Assembly: GCA_023249305.1 (NCBI GenBank)
Contig: JAHFCU010000013.1
Coordinates: 1-50,545 of the forward strand
Length of the DNA: 50,545 nt
Direction: 5' to 3'
DNA from: Gemmatimonadota bacterium
GTDB lineage: Bacteria > Gemmatimonadota > Gemmatimonadetes > Gemmatimonadales > Gemmatimonadaceae
Shown: one piece after another, positions 27,800 through 37,055 of the stretch
Layout: each line of letters begins with the position of its first letter
How positions within the stretch are numbered: position 1 is the first letter of the stretch
Position numbers and translations under genes: made by a program
Notes under the pieces: model-generated
Database searches by the model: none
The model's input: only the letters and a program-made list of their open reading frames with translations
Told to the model about the DNA's origin: nothing

Positions 27800-28672
27800 C
27801 TAGTGCAGCTTCGCCCTGATCAACTCCACGAAGTCCATCGGGCGTACGGCCACGCCGATGCCGGCGGCCTTGAACGCCTCGACCTTTTCCGCGGCGGTGC
27901 CCGCCGAACCTGAAATGATCGCGCCCGCGTGTCCCATGCGACGCCCCGGGGGCGCCGTCTGGCCAGCGATGAAGCCCACGACGGGCTTGGTCATGTGGTT
28001 CTTGACGAAGTCCGCGGCTTCTTGCTCGTCCGTGCCACCGATCTCACCCATCAACGCCACGGCCTTCGTGCTTGGGTCCTTCTCGAACGCCGAGAGGCAA
28101 TCGATGAAGTTGGTGCCGTTGATCGGATCGCCGCCGATGCCGACGCACGTCGTCTGGCCGATTCCCGCGCGCGTGAGCTGATAAACAACTTCATAGGTCA
28201 GCGTGCCTGAGCGGCTGACGACGCCGACGGGTCCGGGGATGCAGATGCGCCCCGGGATGATGCCGACCTTGGCCTGCGCCGGTGAGATGACGCCCGGGCA
28301 GTTCGGTCCGACGAGACGGGCGCCGCGCTCCTTCACGAAGGGATAGACCTTCGTCATGTCGAGCACCGGCACGCCCTCGGTGATGCAGACGACGAGCGCA
28401 ATGCCCGCATCTACCGCTTCCATGATGGCATCGGCCGCGCCCATCGGCGGCACGTAGATGACCGACGTGTTCGCTCCCGTCTTGGCGACGGCGTCGTACA
28501 CGTTGTTGAATATCGGCACCGCACCTTCAAACGTCTGCCTGCCTTTTCCGGGGGTGACGCCGGCGACGACGTTCGTGCCGTACTCGATGGCCTGCTTGGT
28601 GTGGAACGAGCCGTCGCGGCCCGTGATTCCCTGCACCACCAGCTTCGTGTCCTTGTTGATGAAGATGCTCAC
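27800..28672 (-). CDS. sucD: Succinate-CoA ligase, ADP-forming, alpha subunit
   Basis: 290 residues. CoA-binding domain with [31 protein letters not shown], and the phosphohistidine His248 in [20 protein letters not shown]. It works with SucC in the TCA cycle, making ATP or GTP from succinyl-CoA. The GTG start overlaps the sucC stop (GTGA). Confidence 0.98.
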   Translation of the reverse strand: MSIFINKDTKLVVQGITGRDGSFHTKQAIEYGTNVVAGVTPGKGRQTFEGAVPIFNNVYDAVAKTGANTSVIYVPPMGAADAIMEAVDAGIALVVCITEGVPVLDMTKVYPFVKERGARLVGPNCPGVISPAQAKVGIIPGRICIPGPVGVVSRSGTLTYEVVYQLTRAGIGQTTCVGIGGDPINGTNFIDCLSAFEKDPSTKAVALMGEIGGTDEQEAADFVKNHMTKPVVGFIAGQTAPPGRRMGHAGAIISGSAGTAAEKVEAFKAAGIGVAVRPMDFVELIRAKLH

Positions 28673-29814
28673 GCGGCCTTCCCTCCCTTCGCCGTCGCGA
28701 CGGCCTTCTTCACAGCCTCGTCCATGTCCGCCGACGCTGAGAAGCCGTTATCGGTGAGGATCTTCATGGCGATCTCTTCGTTCGTGCCCGTGAGGCGGAT
28801 GACGATCGGCACCTTCAGCGGGTTCGCCTTGGTAGCCGTGACGATACCGTTGGCCACGTCATCGGTGCGCGTGATGCCGCCGAAGATGTTGAACAGGATG
28901 CATTTCACGTTCGCGTCGGCGGTGATGATGCGCAGCGCGTTCACGACCTTCTCGGGGTTCGACGACCCACCGATGTCGAGGAAGTTGGCCGGTTCGCCGC
29001 CGTAGTACTTCACCAAGTCCATTGTCGCCATTGCGAGACCGGCGCCGTTGACGACGCAGCCCACGTTGCCGTCGAGCTTAATGAACGTGAGGTTGCAGTT
29101 GCGCGCGTCCACTTCCGACGCGGCCTCGGACGACACGTCGCGCAACGCTTCGATCTCCGCGTGGCGGTCAAGCTCGTTGTCGTCGATCACCATCTTGCCG
29201 TCGACGGCAATCAGCTCGCCGGCCGGCGTGGCCACGAGCGGGTTGATCTCCGCCAGCGAACAGCCACTTGCCATGAAGGCGGAGTAGAGCTGCTGCATGA
29301 TCTTGGCTGCCTGCTTGGCAAGCTTCACGTCGCGGTAGAGGAAGAAGCCCATGCGCATGGCTTCGTAGCCACGCAGGCCATAGCGCGTGTCCACCGGCAG
29401 GTAGAGGATCTTCTCGGGTGTCTGCGCGGCCACTTGCTCGATGTCGATGCCACCGGCCGCGGACACCATGAAGACCGGCTTCTTGCGCTGGCGGTCGACG
29501 ATGATGCCGACGTATGCCTCGCTGCCGATGTCGGCGGCGACGGTGACGAGCACCTTCTCGACAGTCAGTCCTTTAATCTGCATGCCGAGAATCGCGGTCG
29601 CCTTCTCCCTCGCGTCCGCCGGCGTTTTGCAGAACTTCACGCCGCCCGCCTTGCCACGGCCGCCAGCATGCACCTGCGCCTTCACCATCACGGCGACGCC
29701 GAACTCCTTGGCGATCGCCTCCGCTTCAGCAGGCGTCGTCGCGATCTTGCCGTTCGGAATCGGCACACCGAATCCATGCAGGAGCTCCTTCGCCTGGTAT
29801 TCGTGAATATTCAC
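28669..29814 (-). CDS. sucC: Succinate-CoA ligase, beta subunit
   Basis: 381 residues. ATP-grasp fold, start [37 protein letters not shown] for nucleotide binding; [19 protein letters not shown]; and [18 protein letters not shown] near the C-terminal SucD interface. I chose the GTG at 29814 because it matches the family N-terminus and has GGAG at the correct spacing. The upstream ATG/GTG frame adds only eight unlikely residues. An inverted repeat lies about 55 bases upstream. Confidence 0.96.
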   Translation of the reverse strand: MNIHEYQAKELLHGFGVPIPNGKIATTPAEAEAIAKEFGVAVMVKAQVHAGGRGKAGGVKFCKTPADAREKATAILGMQIKGLTVEKVLVTVAADIGSEAYVGIIVDRQRKKPVFMVSAAGGIDIEQVAAQTPEKILYLPVDTRYGLRGYEAMRMGFFLYRDVKLAKQAAKIMQQLYSAFMASGCSLAEINPLVATPAGELIAVDGKMVIDDNELDRHAEIEALRDVSSEAASEVDARNCNLTFIKLDGNVGCVVNGAGLAMATMDLVKYYGGEPANFLDIGGSSNPEKVVNALRIITADANVKCILFNIFGGITRTDDVANGIVTATKANPLKVPIVIRLTGTNEEIAMKILTDNGFSASADMDEAVKKAVATAKGGKAA

Positions 29815-29867
29815 AGAAACTCCGAGGGATATGTACACGGCGCCGAGCGGCGCCAGTCAGAATCAAC

Positions 29868-29894
29868 GCGTGAAATTTATCGCGTAATTCACGC
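29868..29894. promoter_or_regulatory. Inverted repeat upstream of sucC, candidate operator
   Basis: GCGTGAA (29868-29874) and TTCACGC (29888-29894) form perfect 7-bp arms 13 bases apart, in an AT-rich pocket of otherwise GC-rich DNA. The spacing of arm centres is about two helical turns, as for dimeric regulators. No factor can be named. Confidence 0.4.
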
Positions 29895-30008
29895 TGATGG
29901 GAGATGGATGCACGAGATTCTCGAACTGAGCGACGCATTCGATCGCGTCGAATCGCAGTCCGACTGCTGCTCCGGATACGTCGACGGCCCGTGCTTCAGG
30001 GAACGCCC

Positions 30009-30026
30009 GATGCTGATGTCAGCATC
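30009..30026. terminator. 18-bp palindrome downstream of the UPF0182 gene
   Basis: GATGCTGA-TG-TCAGCATC is a perfect 8-bp inverted repeat about 32 bases beyond the stop at 30058. In RNA it would form a 7-bp stem with a four-base loop. There is no U tract. It may be a weak terminator or a protein-binding palindrome. Confidence 0.35.
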
Positions 30027-30057
30027 TCCCCCCACGCAGCGAATCGTGAGGCAGTCC

Positions 30058-32505
30058 TTACTTTCGTTCGGTTGATAGTCGCCGAAGCTCCGCCATCGCC
30101 CGGCCGAACGCCACCCAATCGGCGTGACGCAGCGCATCCTGCATCGCGGCGTATACGCGGGCCATACGCAGACGGAGTCGAGCGTCGGTTTCTCCTGCGC
30201 GCGAGGGGGCGCCGAACGCAGACGCCAGCGACGCCGCGGCGCGCGCCTCGCCACGGTGCCACGCCACGGTGCCGGCGAGAGTGGGTGGGCGATCGGGACT
30301 CCACTCGTAGAAGGACTGAATGGCGAGCATCCCGTCCTGCAGCGGCACCGCCTGTACGCGCCCGCGCCGCGGATGCCGGCGTGTGCGACTGATCCGGGCG
30401 GAGTCGGCCGTGCGCTGCAGACGATCGAGCACGGACGACCAGCGCAGTGTGTCAGCCTGTTCCACCAGCACCGTCCGTGGATCGCGACCGCCCACGGCCA
30501 CGAAGACACCGCGCAGATGGTCCAGTCCGTCCACAGCTGGCACACCCCACGCGAGCGGGCTGCCGTCTGCTCCGCTCACGTACGGCGTCGGTGCGCCCGG
30601 GAGGAGCTCGACGTCGGCGTCATCCGCCATGAAGAGCGGCCGCGTTGACAGCGTGTCGTTGCGGAATCCAGTGCGAGCGAGCGCGCTTCCCTGTAACACC
30701 GCGCGGTCGACGGGGGGCGGAAGCGCCTTGAGCAGGTCATCGTCCAGGGCGCGACGCGTCACGAAAAGATCCGGGAGGTGGTCGCGCCACCACCGGGTCA
30801 TCTTGTCCGCCCGATTGGGCAGAACGATGAGCGCGCGTCCGCTGTGTGCGTTCACGAGCGCGACCCCGGCGGAGACGGCGAAGCGCAGCGTTTCGCCAGC
30901 GACGACGAGCGGCTCGGTGAGCGGGTGGTCCGCGCTCGCGTTGAACAGCTCGACGCTCCACCAGAGTGAATCGTGTGCCACGAACGCCTGCGGCGTGGCG
31001 CCCGTCGTGAAGAAGGGAACCAGTGCGTGCACCCTCGCGCGCACCTCTCGGCGCGTCAGCAGTCGGGCATAGCGCGGATCTTCGTCGCGGAACGCGAGGC
31101 GTAGGCTCCGGACGCCCCATGCGAGCCCAATGCGTTGCCACGTTGCGCCGAACGCGGGCGCCAGGATGCGGCCAAGCGTGTCCTCAATCACACGCGATGA
31201 AAGGGCGCCCATTCCCACGGCGATAGCCGGCAGCGAGAGCGGCGATCGAACGGCCGCCGGCCACGGACCGCCCCTTTCGTCAGCGTCGCTCGGATCTAGC
31301 TCCTCGACGAGCGTCGCGCCCCGTGCGACGTCCGCACCCTCGCTGGCATACGACACTAGCGCGCGCAGGGAATCACCGGTCGCCACCCGCCAGGCGCCCG
31401 CCCCGGCCGCGGCGGTCATTCCGGGCTCGTCGGCCGCGGCGCGCGTCAGTGCCGAAGGATCCCATCCGCTGACCCGCTGCGCGATGTCCGTCGCGGAGAT
31501 GCGCAAGCTGTCGGCCGCGGCCCCGCGGATGATCTCATCCACTCGAAATGCGCGCTGTGTATAGAGCGAACGCACGTGGGTGTACGGCCGTTCCAGCGAT
31601 GCGCGTTCGCGCTCGGTCGCCGCGCGTCGGTTGAGCAGCGGCAGGCCCAGCCGGCCGAGCGGTCCGGCGATGAGCACAATCAGCAGTGCGCCAAGCATGG
31701 CGCGCCGGTGTCCGATCCATCCGGTCCACGCGACAAGCACCGCGACTGCGGCCGTGCCGAATCCGAGGGCGATGACATACGGAAAGAGCACGCGGTGATC
31801 GAACGCGGTGAACGTCTCACGCACGCCGCTGCCATGGAGAAGCAGGCTATACGCGTCGAGTCGGTATCCCCACGCGACAACCAGGAGCAGCACGGACGTG
31901 TAGAGCGCGAGGTGGCGACGGACCCAGGTCGAGATGTGCACGCGCCCGCGCTCCACATGCACCGATGGCGTCAACGCATACAGCCCGACCACGGTCACGC
32001 CCACGACAACAGCGAGCAGCACCGCCCACTCGTGCAGCCCGCGCTCAAACGGCAGCCAGCCCATCCAGAACGCCAAGTCGCGGTTCAGGTATGGATCGCT
32101 CTCGCCGAGTGGCGTCGCCCATCGCGCCCGTACGAACCCCACCCAGTCGTTCTGCGGCAGCGCGACCGCCGCCGCGATGACGGCGCTCGCAATCGCCGCC
32201 GTGAGCGTGAGCGCGCTGCCGGGCACCGCCTCGCCGATCACGAGATTAGCCACGCGCCGTGGCAGCACGAGCGATACGATGGATCGGCGCATCGCCAGCA
32301 GGTTGGCGAAGGTGAAGACGAACGCCACTGCGAACAGTCCGGCGCGGAGCGTGGTAAGTGCCAGGAAACGAGCGCGCCACACCGATGATGCGCCGAGCGC
32401 GTCGAACCAGGCCCATTCCGCATAGGCGCCGGCTACGACGCGGCCCGCGACCAGCGCGAGCGCCAGCGCCAGGCCGGCCAACGCGAGCGCGCGCCGCACA
32501 GTCAT
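30058..32505 (-). CDS. UPF0182 family large membrane protein
   Basis: 815 residues. The first 300 or so hold about seven transmembrane helices with the family segments AEWAWFDALGASSVWRARF, YLNRDLAFWMGWLPFERGLH and GSGVRETFTAFDH. The remaining 500 are a large, probably extracytoplasmic domain (RAFRVDEIIRGAAADSLRIS, FYEWSPDRPPTLAGTVAWH). UPF0182 (COG1615) has no established biochemical role. The usual acidic C-terminal tail of actinobacterial members is absent. It starts one base after the phosphohexomutase gene, so the two are cotranscribed. Confidence 0.9.
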   Translation of the reverse strand: MTVRRALALAGLALALALVAGRVVAGAYAEWAWFDALGASSVWRARFLALTTLRAGLFAVAFVFTFANLLAMRRSIVSLVLPRRVANLVIGEAVPGSALTLTAAIASAVIAAAVALPQNDWVGFVRARWATPLGESDPYLNRDLAFWMGWLPFERGLHEWAVLLAVVVGVTVVGLYALTPSVHVERGRVHISTWVRRHLALYTSVLLLVVAWGYRLDAYSLLLHGSGVRETFTAFDHRVLFPYVIALGFGTAAVAVLVAWTGWIGHRRAMLGALLIVLIAGPLGRLGLPLLNRRAATERERASLERPYTHVRSLYTQRAFRVDEIIRGAAADSLRISATDIAQRVSGWDPSALTRAAADEPGMTAAAGAGAWRVATGDSLRALVSYASEGADVARGATLVEELDPSDADERGGPWPAAVRSPLSLPAIAVGMGALSSRVIEDTLGRILAPAFGATWQRIGLAWGVRSLRLAFRDEDPRYARLLTRREVRARVHALVPFFTTGATPQAFVAHDSLWWSVELFNASADHPLTEPLVVAGETLRFAVSAGVALVNAHSGRALIVLPNRADKMTRWWRDHLPDLFVTRRALDDDLLKALPPPVDRAVLQGSALARTGFRNDTLSTRPLFMADDADVELLPGAPTPYVSGADGSPLAWGVPAVDGLDHLRGVFVAVGGRDPRTVLVEQADTLRWSSVLDRLQRTADSARISRTRRHPRRGRVQAVPLQDGMLAIQSFYEWSPDRPPTLAGTVAWHRGEARAAASLASAFGAPSRAGETDARLRLRMARVYAAMQDALRHADWVAFGRAMAELRRLSTERK

Positions 32506-32506
32506 G

Positions 32507-33871
32507 CTACGCGCCGACCCCCTGCGTCTTCAGCCAGCCCTCCACCTCCGCGCGGATCTCCTTGAGACGCGCGTCTGACAGCGCCTCGAACCGCAGCACG
32601 AGAATCGGCTGAGTGTTCGACGCACGAATCAGCCCCCAGCCGTCGCCGAAGAGAATGCGCGCGCCGTCCACGGCGATCACCTCACGATGTTTCGCAAAGT
32701 GCTCCTGGGCGGCTACTACAACGGCGAACTTCTTGTCGTCGGCGCAGTTCACCCGCAACTCCGGCGTGCTCACAAAACGCGGCACATCGGCGAGGAGCTC
32801 GTCCACGCGCTTGCCGCTGTCTCCGAGGATGCGCATCAGACGCGCGGCGGCGTAGATGGCGTCGTCGTGCCCGTAAAATCCCTCGGTGAAGAACATGTGG
32901 CCCGACATCTCGCCGGCGATCGGCGCGTGGAGTTCCTTCATCTTCGCCTTGATCAGCGAGTGCCCGGTCTTCCACATCAGCGGCTCGCCGCCCGCTTTGC
33001 GGATGGCGTCAGGCAACGCCTGCGAACACTTCACGTCGAAGATGATGGACTGTCCCTTCCCCGTGCGCGCCAGCACGTCGCGGGCGTAGAGCAGCAGCAG
33101 GTAGTCTCCCCAGATGATCGTGCCCTTGCCATCCACGATGCCAATGCGGTCCGCGTCGCCGTCGAAGCCGATACCGAGCTCGGACCCCGTGCGCTTCACC
33201 GCGGCGATGAGGTCTTGCAGGTTCTCGACGACCGTCGGATCGGGATGGTGATTGGGAAACGTGCCGTCGCTCTCCGCAAAGAGTAGTTCCGCATTTACTC
33301 CCAGCGCGGCGCATACCTGAGGCGCGGTGAGCGCACCCACGCCGTTGCCGCAGTCCACCACGACCTTGAGCGGCCGCTTGATCCTACCGATCCGCTTGAT
33401 GATGTCGGCCACGTAGTCGTCAATCACCGCCGCCGTCCGAACCGCGCCCTTCTGCAACGCGTTCTTGCTGCCCGCGATCAGCTGGTACAGTCGCTGAATG
33501 CTGTCGCCGTGGAGCGATGTGGAGCCGACGCTCAGCTTGAATCCGTTGAACTCGGGCGGGTTGTGCGAGCCCGTGATCTGAATGCCGCCAATGACGCCGC
33601 AATGGTGCAGGCTCCAGTACAGGACGGGTGTCGGTGCGACGCCGATGTCCACCACGTCGACGCCGCAGTCCGTCAGCCCCTGCACCAGCGCGTCGCGAAG
33701 CGCGCCGCCGCTGTGCCGGTTGTCGCGCCCGATAGCCACCGCGCCGGCGAGGCCGCGCTCGGCGAGAATGGCCGCATAACCGCGGCCAATTCCCTCCGCC
33801 GCCTCGGTGGTGAGGTCGTCGCCGACCACACCGCGAATGTCGTACTGGCGAAAGATCCCTGCGCTGATCAT
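32507..33871 (-). CDS. manB: Phosphomannomutase/phosphoglucomutase
   Basis: 454 residues, alpha-D-phosphohexomutase family in the AlgC/ManB class. The phosphoserine is Ser102 in ITGSHNPPEFNGFK. The metal-binding loop is GIGFDGDADRIGI, the sugar loop is GEMSGHMFF, and the phosphate-binding loop is LIRASNTQPILVLRFE. It interconverts hexose 1- and 6-phosphates, feeding GDP-mannose or UDP-glucose and so the surface glycans. Dual specificity is typical of this class but is not shown by sequence. It follows the nuoN terminator by about 50 bases. Confidence 0.92.
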   Translation of the reverse strand: MISAGIFRQYDIRGVVGDDLTTEAAEGIGRGYAAILAERGLAGAVAIGRDNRHSGGALRDALVQGLTDCGVDVVDIGVAPTPVLYWSLHHCGVIGGIQITGSHNPPEFNGFKLSVGSTSLHGDSIQRLYQLIAGSKNALQKGAVRTAAVIDDYVADIIKRIGRIKRPLKVVVDCGNGVGALTAPQVCAALGVNAELLFAESDGTFPNHHPDPTVVENLQDLIAAVKRTGSELGIGFDGDADRIGIVDGKGTIIWGDYLLLLYARDVLARTGKGQSIIFDVKCSQALPDAIRKAGGEPLMWKTGHSLIKAKMKELHAPIAGEMSGHMFFTEGFYGHDDAIYAAARLMRILGDSGKRVDELLADVPRFVSTPELRVNCADDKKFAVVVAAQEHFAKHREVIAVDGARILFGDGWGLIRASNTQPILVLRFEALSDARLKEIRAEVEGWLKTQGVGA

Positions 33872-33920
33872 AAGTCTCGAGGTACGGGGTGGAGCACGAA
33901 ACTTAGCGCCTCGGAGACGA

Positions 33921-33946
33921 CGACGCCTCGCGAGTGCGAGGCGTCG
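33921..33946 (-). terminator. Perfect hairpin terminating the nuo operon
   Basis: CGACGCCTCGC (33921-33931) and GCGAGGCGTCG (33936-33946) form a perfect 11-bp stem with a four-base loop. It starts 8 bases after the nuoN stop on the minus strand. It lacks a long U tract, as is common in high-GC genomes. Confidence 0.7.
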
Positions 33947-33953
33947 AGGGAGA

Positions 33954-35468
33954 TCACTTTGGTGCGACGGTTGTCGTCACCTGGGCCTGCGGTGCTCGCG
34001 GCAGGCTCGCTCGGCTCCACGCGATGAGCCGGCTCGGCACAAGCCCGAGGGCGAGAACCGCGATCGCGGCAGTGAAGACGACGCCTCGCGTCAGCGCACC
34101 CGACGGTTCGATCTCTGCCGCTCCCTCGGGACGAGGTTTCATGAACATCAGACGCACCACGTTGACGTAGTAGCCCGCCGACATCACCGATGTCAGGACG
34201 AGCACCACGGCCAAGGTGACCAGCGATCGTGGCGCTTCGATGGCTGCCATCAGCAGATACCACTTGCCGAAAAACCCGACACCGCCGAAGACCGGAAAGC
34301 CCATCAGCGAGAGCATGAACACGGCCATTGCGATGGCAAGGCCGGGGCGCACATGCCACAACCCCTCATAGTCCGACAGCTCGCCATTCGTGTCGCCCGT
34401 GCGTGCCACGGTGATGACGACAGCGAACGCGCCGAACGAGGCCAGCGTGTACGCGACGAGATAGAACAGGAACGCGGACGAGCCGGCAAGTGAACCCGCG
34501 GCCACCGCCACCAGCAGGTACCCCGAGTGCGCGATCGACGAATACGCGAGCAGTCGCTTCAGGTTGCGCTGGGACAGTGCCACCGCGTTGCCGACGAACA
34601 TCGCGACGGCAGCCAGCCACCAGACCGGCGCGAACCAGGCGCCTCCCATGCCGGGGAGCGCCTCCATCCAGACGCGCACGAAGGTCGTGAACGCCGCCGC
34701 CTTGACCGCCGTCGCCATGAACGCGGTGATCGGCGTGGGCGCACCCTCGTACACGTCAGGCGCCCACATGTGGAATGGCGCGGCCGCGACCTTGAAGCCA
34801 AAGCCGACTAGGAGCAGGCCGGTACCGACGGCCATCATCGGTCGCGCCGGGAAAGTCCACTCGGCAACCTTGCGCGAGATATCCCAAAGGTTCGTGGTGC
34901 CGGTCGCGCCGTAGATCAACGCGATGCCGTAGAGAAGGAACCCGGTCGCGAATGCGCCAAGCAAGAAGTACTTGAGCGAACCTTCAGCCGATTTCGGGCT
35001 TCGCCGGTTCATGCCGGCTAGCACGTACACCGCCACCGACATCAGTTCGATGCCGAGGAATACGATCATCAGGTCGCGCGCGGCGGCCAGCACCATCATA
35101 CCAGACGTTGCGAACAAAACCAGCACATGTGATTCCGCCGGGAGGATGCGCTCGCGCGCATTGTACTCCATTCCCAGTGCGATCGCGCCAAATGCGCCGA
35201 GCAGGAAGATGAGGTCCGCCGCCCAGCGGAAGTTGTCCACGGCGATCACGCCATTGGTGGACGAGAAGCCGCGAGAGGCATACCAGAACAGCGCGCCCAT
35301 GGTGACGGCGATGAGTGCCAGCGACGCGGCGCCGACGGCGCGTTGGTGCTTGTCCGAATCGGGCCGCCAAGCCGCCCACAGCATCAGCACCATGGCGCCG
35401 GCCATAAGTAGCAGGTCGGGACCGAGGGCCCGCGTCAGTTGCGACGGAATCGCGAGATCGAAATTCAT
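33954..35468 (-). CDS. nuoN: NADH-quinone oxidoreductase subunit N
   Basis: 504 residues, antiporter-like membrane subunit with about 14 helices. Conserved charged residues of the proton channel are visible, for example GIELMSVAVYVLAGMNRR (TM5 Glu) and a lysine in FKVAAAPFHMWAPDVYEGAP. It is one of three Mrp-like pumps of complex I. It starts directly after the nuoM stop and is the last nuo gene. Confidence 0.97.
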   Translation of the reverse strand: MNFDLAIPSQLTRALGPDLLLMAGAMVLMLWAAWRPDSDKHQRAVGAASLALIAVTMGALFWYASRGFSSTNGVIAVDNFRWAADLIFLLGAFGAIALGMEYNARERILPAESHVLVLFATSGMMVLAAARDLMIVFLGIELMSVAVYVLAGMNRRSPKSAEGSLKYFLLGAFATGFLLYGIALIYGATGTTNLWDISRKVAEWTFPARPMMAVGTGLLLVGFGFKVAAAPFHMWAPDVYEGAPTPITAFMATAVKAAAFTTFVRVWMEALPGMGGAWFAPVWWLAAVAMFVGNAVALSQRNLKRLLAYSSIAHSGYLLVAVAAGSLAGSSAFLFYLVAYTLASFGAFAVVITVARTGDTNGELSDYEGLWHVRPGLAIAMAVFMLSLMGFPVFGGVGFFGKWYLLMAAIEAPRSLVTLAVVLVLTSVMSAGYYVNVVRLMFMKPRPEGAAEIEPSGALTRGVVFTAAIAVLALGLVPSRLIAWSRASLPRAPQAQVTTTVAPK

Positions 35469-37052
35469 TTATCGCGCCGAGTTGGAAGCGGTCTGCGGCG
35501 TGTTAGCCGAGGTGGCCTCGACGTACGTCACGAGGCGCCGCGCCGCCATTTCTGTCTTTTCGAGCACGGGCTTGGGATAGACACCCATCCAGACGATGGC
35601 GGCGAGGATCGGCACGAGCAGGCCGATTTCGCGCCAATTGAGGTCCTTGATTCCCTCGTTCTCCGGCTTCGACAGCTTGTTGTAGATGATGCGCTGCAGC
35701 GCCCACAGCAGGTACGCCGCGGCGAAAATGACGGCTGTCGCCGAGATCACCGCGGCGACCGGCTGCGTCTTGTACGAGCCGACGAGCACGAGGAACTCGC
35801 CGATGAAGCCGTTGGTGCCTGGCACGCCGATGCTGCTCAGCGAGACGATCGTGAGCACTGTGGCGAAGATCGGCACGACCTTGGCGATGCCGCCGTAGTC
35901 CTCGATCATGCGCGTGTGCCGCCGCTCGTAGAGCATGCCGACGAGAAGGAAGAGGGCGCCCGTCGAGACGCCGTGGTTGATGTTCACCATGAGCGCGCCC
36001 TGCACCGACTCGGTGGTCAGTGCGAAGATGCCCAGCATCACGAAGCCCAGATGGCTCACCGACGAATACGCGACGAGCTTCTTGAAGTCGGGTTGCACGA
36101 GGGCAACGAGCGCGCCGTACACGATGCCGATGACGGCCAGCGCGATGATGAGGCTGCGCACGGTGGGATTCATCGCGGCGCTCGGGAACAGCGGCAGCGC
36201 GAATCGCACAAAGCCAAACGTGCCCATCTTCAGCATGATGGACGCCAGGATCACCGAACCCGCCGTGGGCGCCTCGACATGCGCGTCGGGCAGCCACGTG
36301 TGGAACGGGAACATCGGCACCTTCACCGCGAACGCCAGCGCGAACGCCCCGAACAGCCACAGCGTGGTCGTCGGGTCGAGTCGCACGTTGTTCAGGATGT
36401 AGTCGTAGCTGAACGTCGGAACGCCACCCGCCTGCGACGCCGCGGATCCGAGGTACAGGATGGCGACGAGCATCAGCAGCGAGCCCAGCATGGTGTAGAT
36501 GAAGAACTTGATCGCCGCGTACAGCCGCCGTTCCCCGCCCCAGACGCCGATGACGAGATACATCGGCACGAGCATGATCTCCCACATCACATAGAAGAGC
36601 ACGAGGTCGAGCGACACAAACACGCCTAGCATGCCGACGGTGAGCAGCATCAGGAGCGTGTAGTACGCGTGGGGCTTCGTGCGGATGCTCGTCCAGCTGC
36701 CGAGCACCGCCAGCGGCATCATCAGCGTGGTCAGCAGGATCAGCGTGAGCGCGATGCCATCAATGCCGACGGAGAACCGGACACCCCACTGCGGAATCCA
36801 CGGGAGGTCCACCGCCGCCTGCCAGCCGGCCGCGGCTGGATCAAACGACCACCAGAGCCCCAGCGAGATCAGGGCCTCCACCACAAAGAAGGCGAAGGCA
36901 AGGACGCGCACTTCACGCCAACGTTTGTCGGCCGGATCCTTGGCCGACAGCAGCGCATGGACCCACAGCCCGAGCGCGCCGACAATCGGCAGCAGCAGCA
37001 GGGCCGGGAGGATCCAGGCGTTGTAATTGATCGACGACAGGAACGCGGTCAT
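35469..37052 (-). CDS. nuoM: NADH-quinone oxidoreductase subunit M
   Basis: 527 residues, about 14 helices. The TM5 Glu lies in VMWEIMLVPMYLVIGVWGG, and the TM7/TM8 motif AVKVPMFPFHTWLPDAHVEA is the family signature with its key Lys. KKLVAYSSVSHLGFVMLG holds the broken helix Lys. It pumps protons. It begins 3 bases after nuoL. Confidence 0.98.
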   Translation of the reverse strand: MTAFLSSINYNAWILPALLLLPIVGALGLWVHALLSAKDPADKRWREVRVLAFAFFVVEALISLGLWWSFDPAAAGWQAAVDLPWIPQWGVRFSVGIDGIALTLILLTTLMMPLAVLGSWTSIRTKPHAYYTLLMLLTVGMLGVFVSLDLVLFYVMWEIMLVPMYLVIGVWGGERRLYAAIKFFIYTMLGSLLMLVAILYLGSAASQAGGVPTFSYDYILNNVRLDPTTTLWLFGAFALAFAVKVPMFPFHTWLPDAHVEAPTAGSVILASIMLKMGTFGFVRFALPLFPSAAMNPTVRSLIIALAVIGIVYGALVALVQPDFKKLVAYSSVSHLGFVMLGIFALTTESVQGALMVNINHGVSTGALFLLVGMLYERRHTRMIEDYGGIAKVVPIFATVLTIVSLSSIGVPGTNGFIGEFLVLVGSYKTQPVAAVISATAVIFAAAYLLWALQRIIYNKLSKPENEGIKDLNWREIGLLVPILAAIVWMGVYPKPVLEKTEMAARRLVTYVEATSANTPQTASNSAR

Positions 37053-37055
37053 GGT

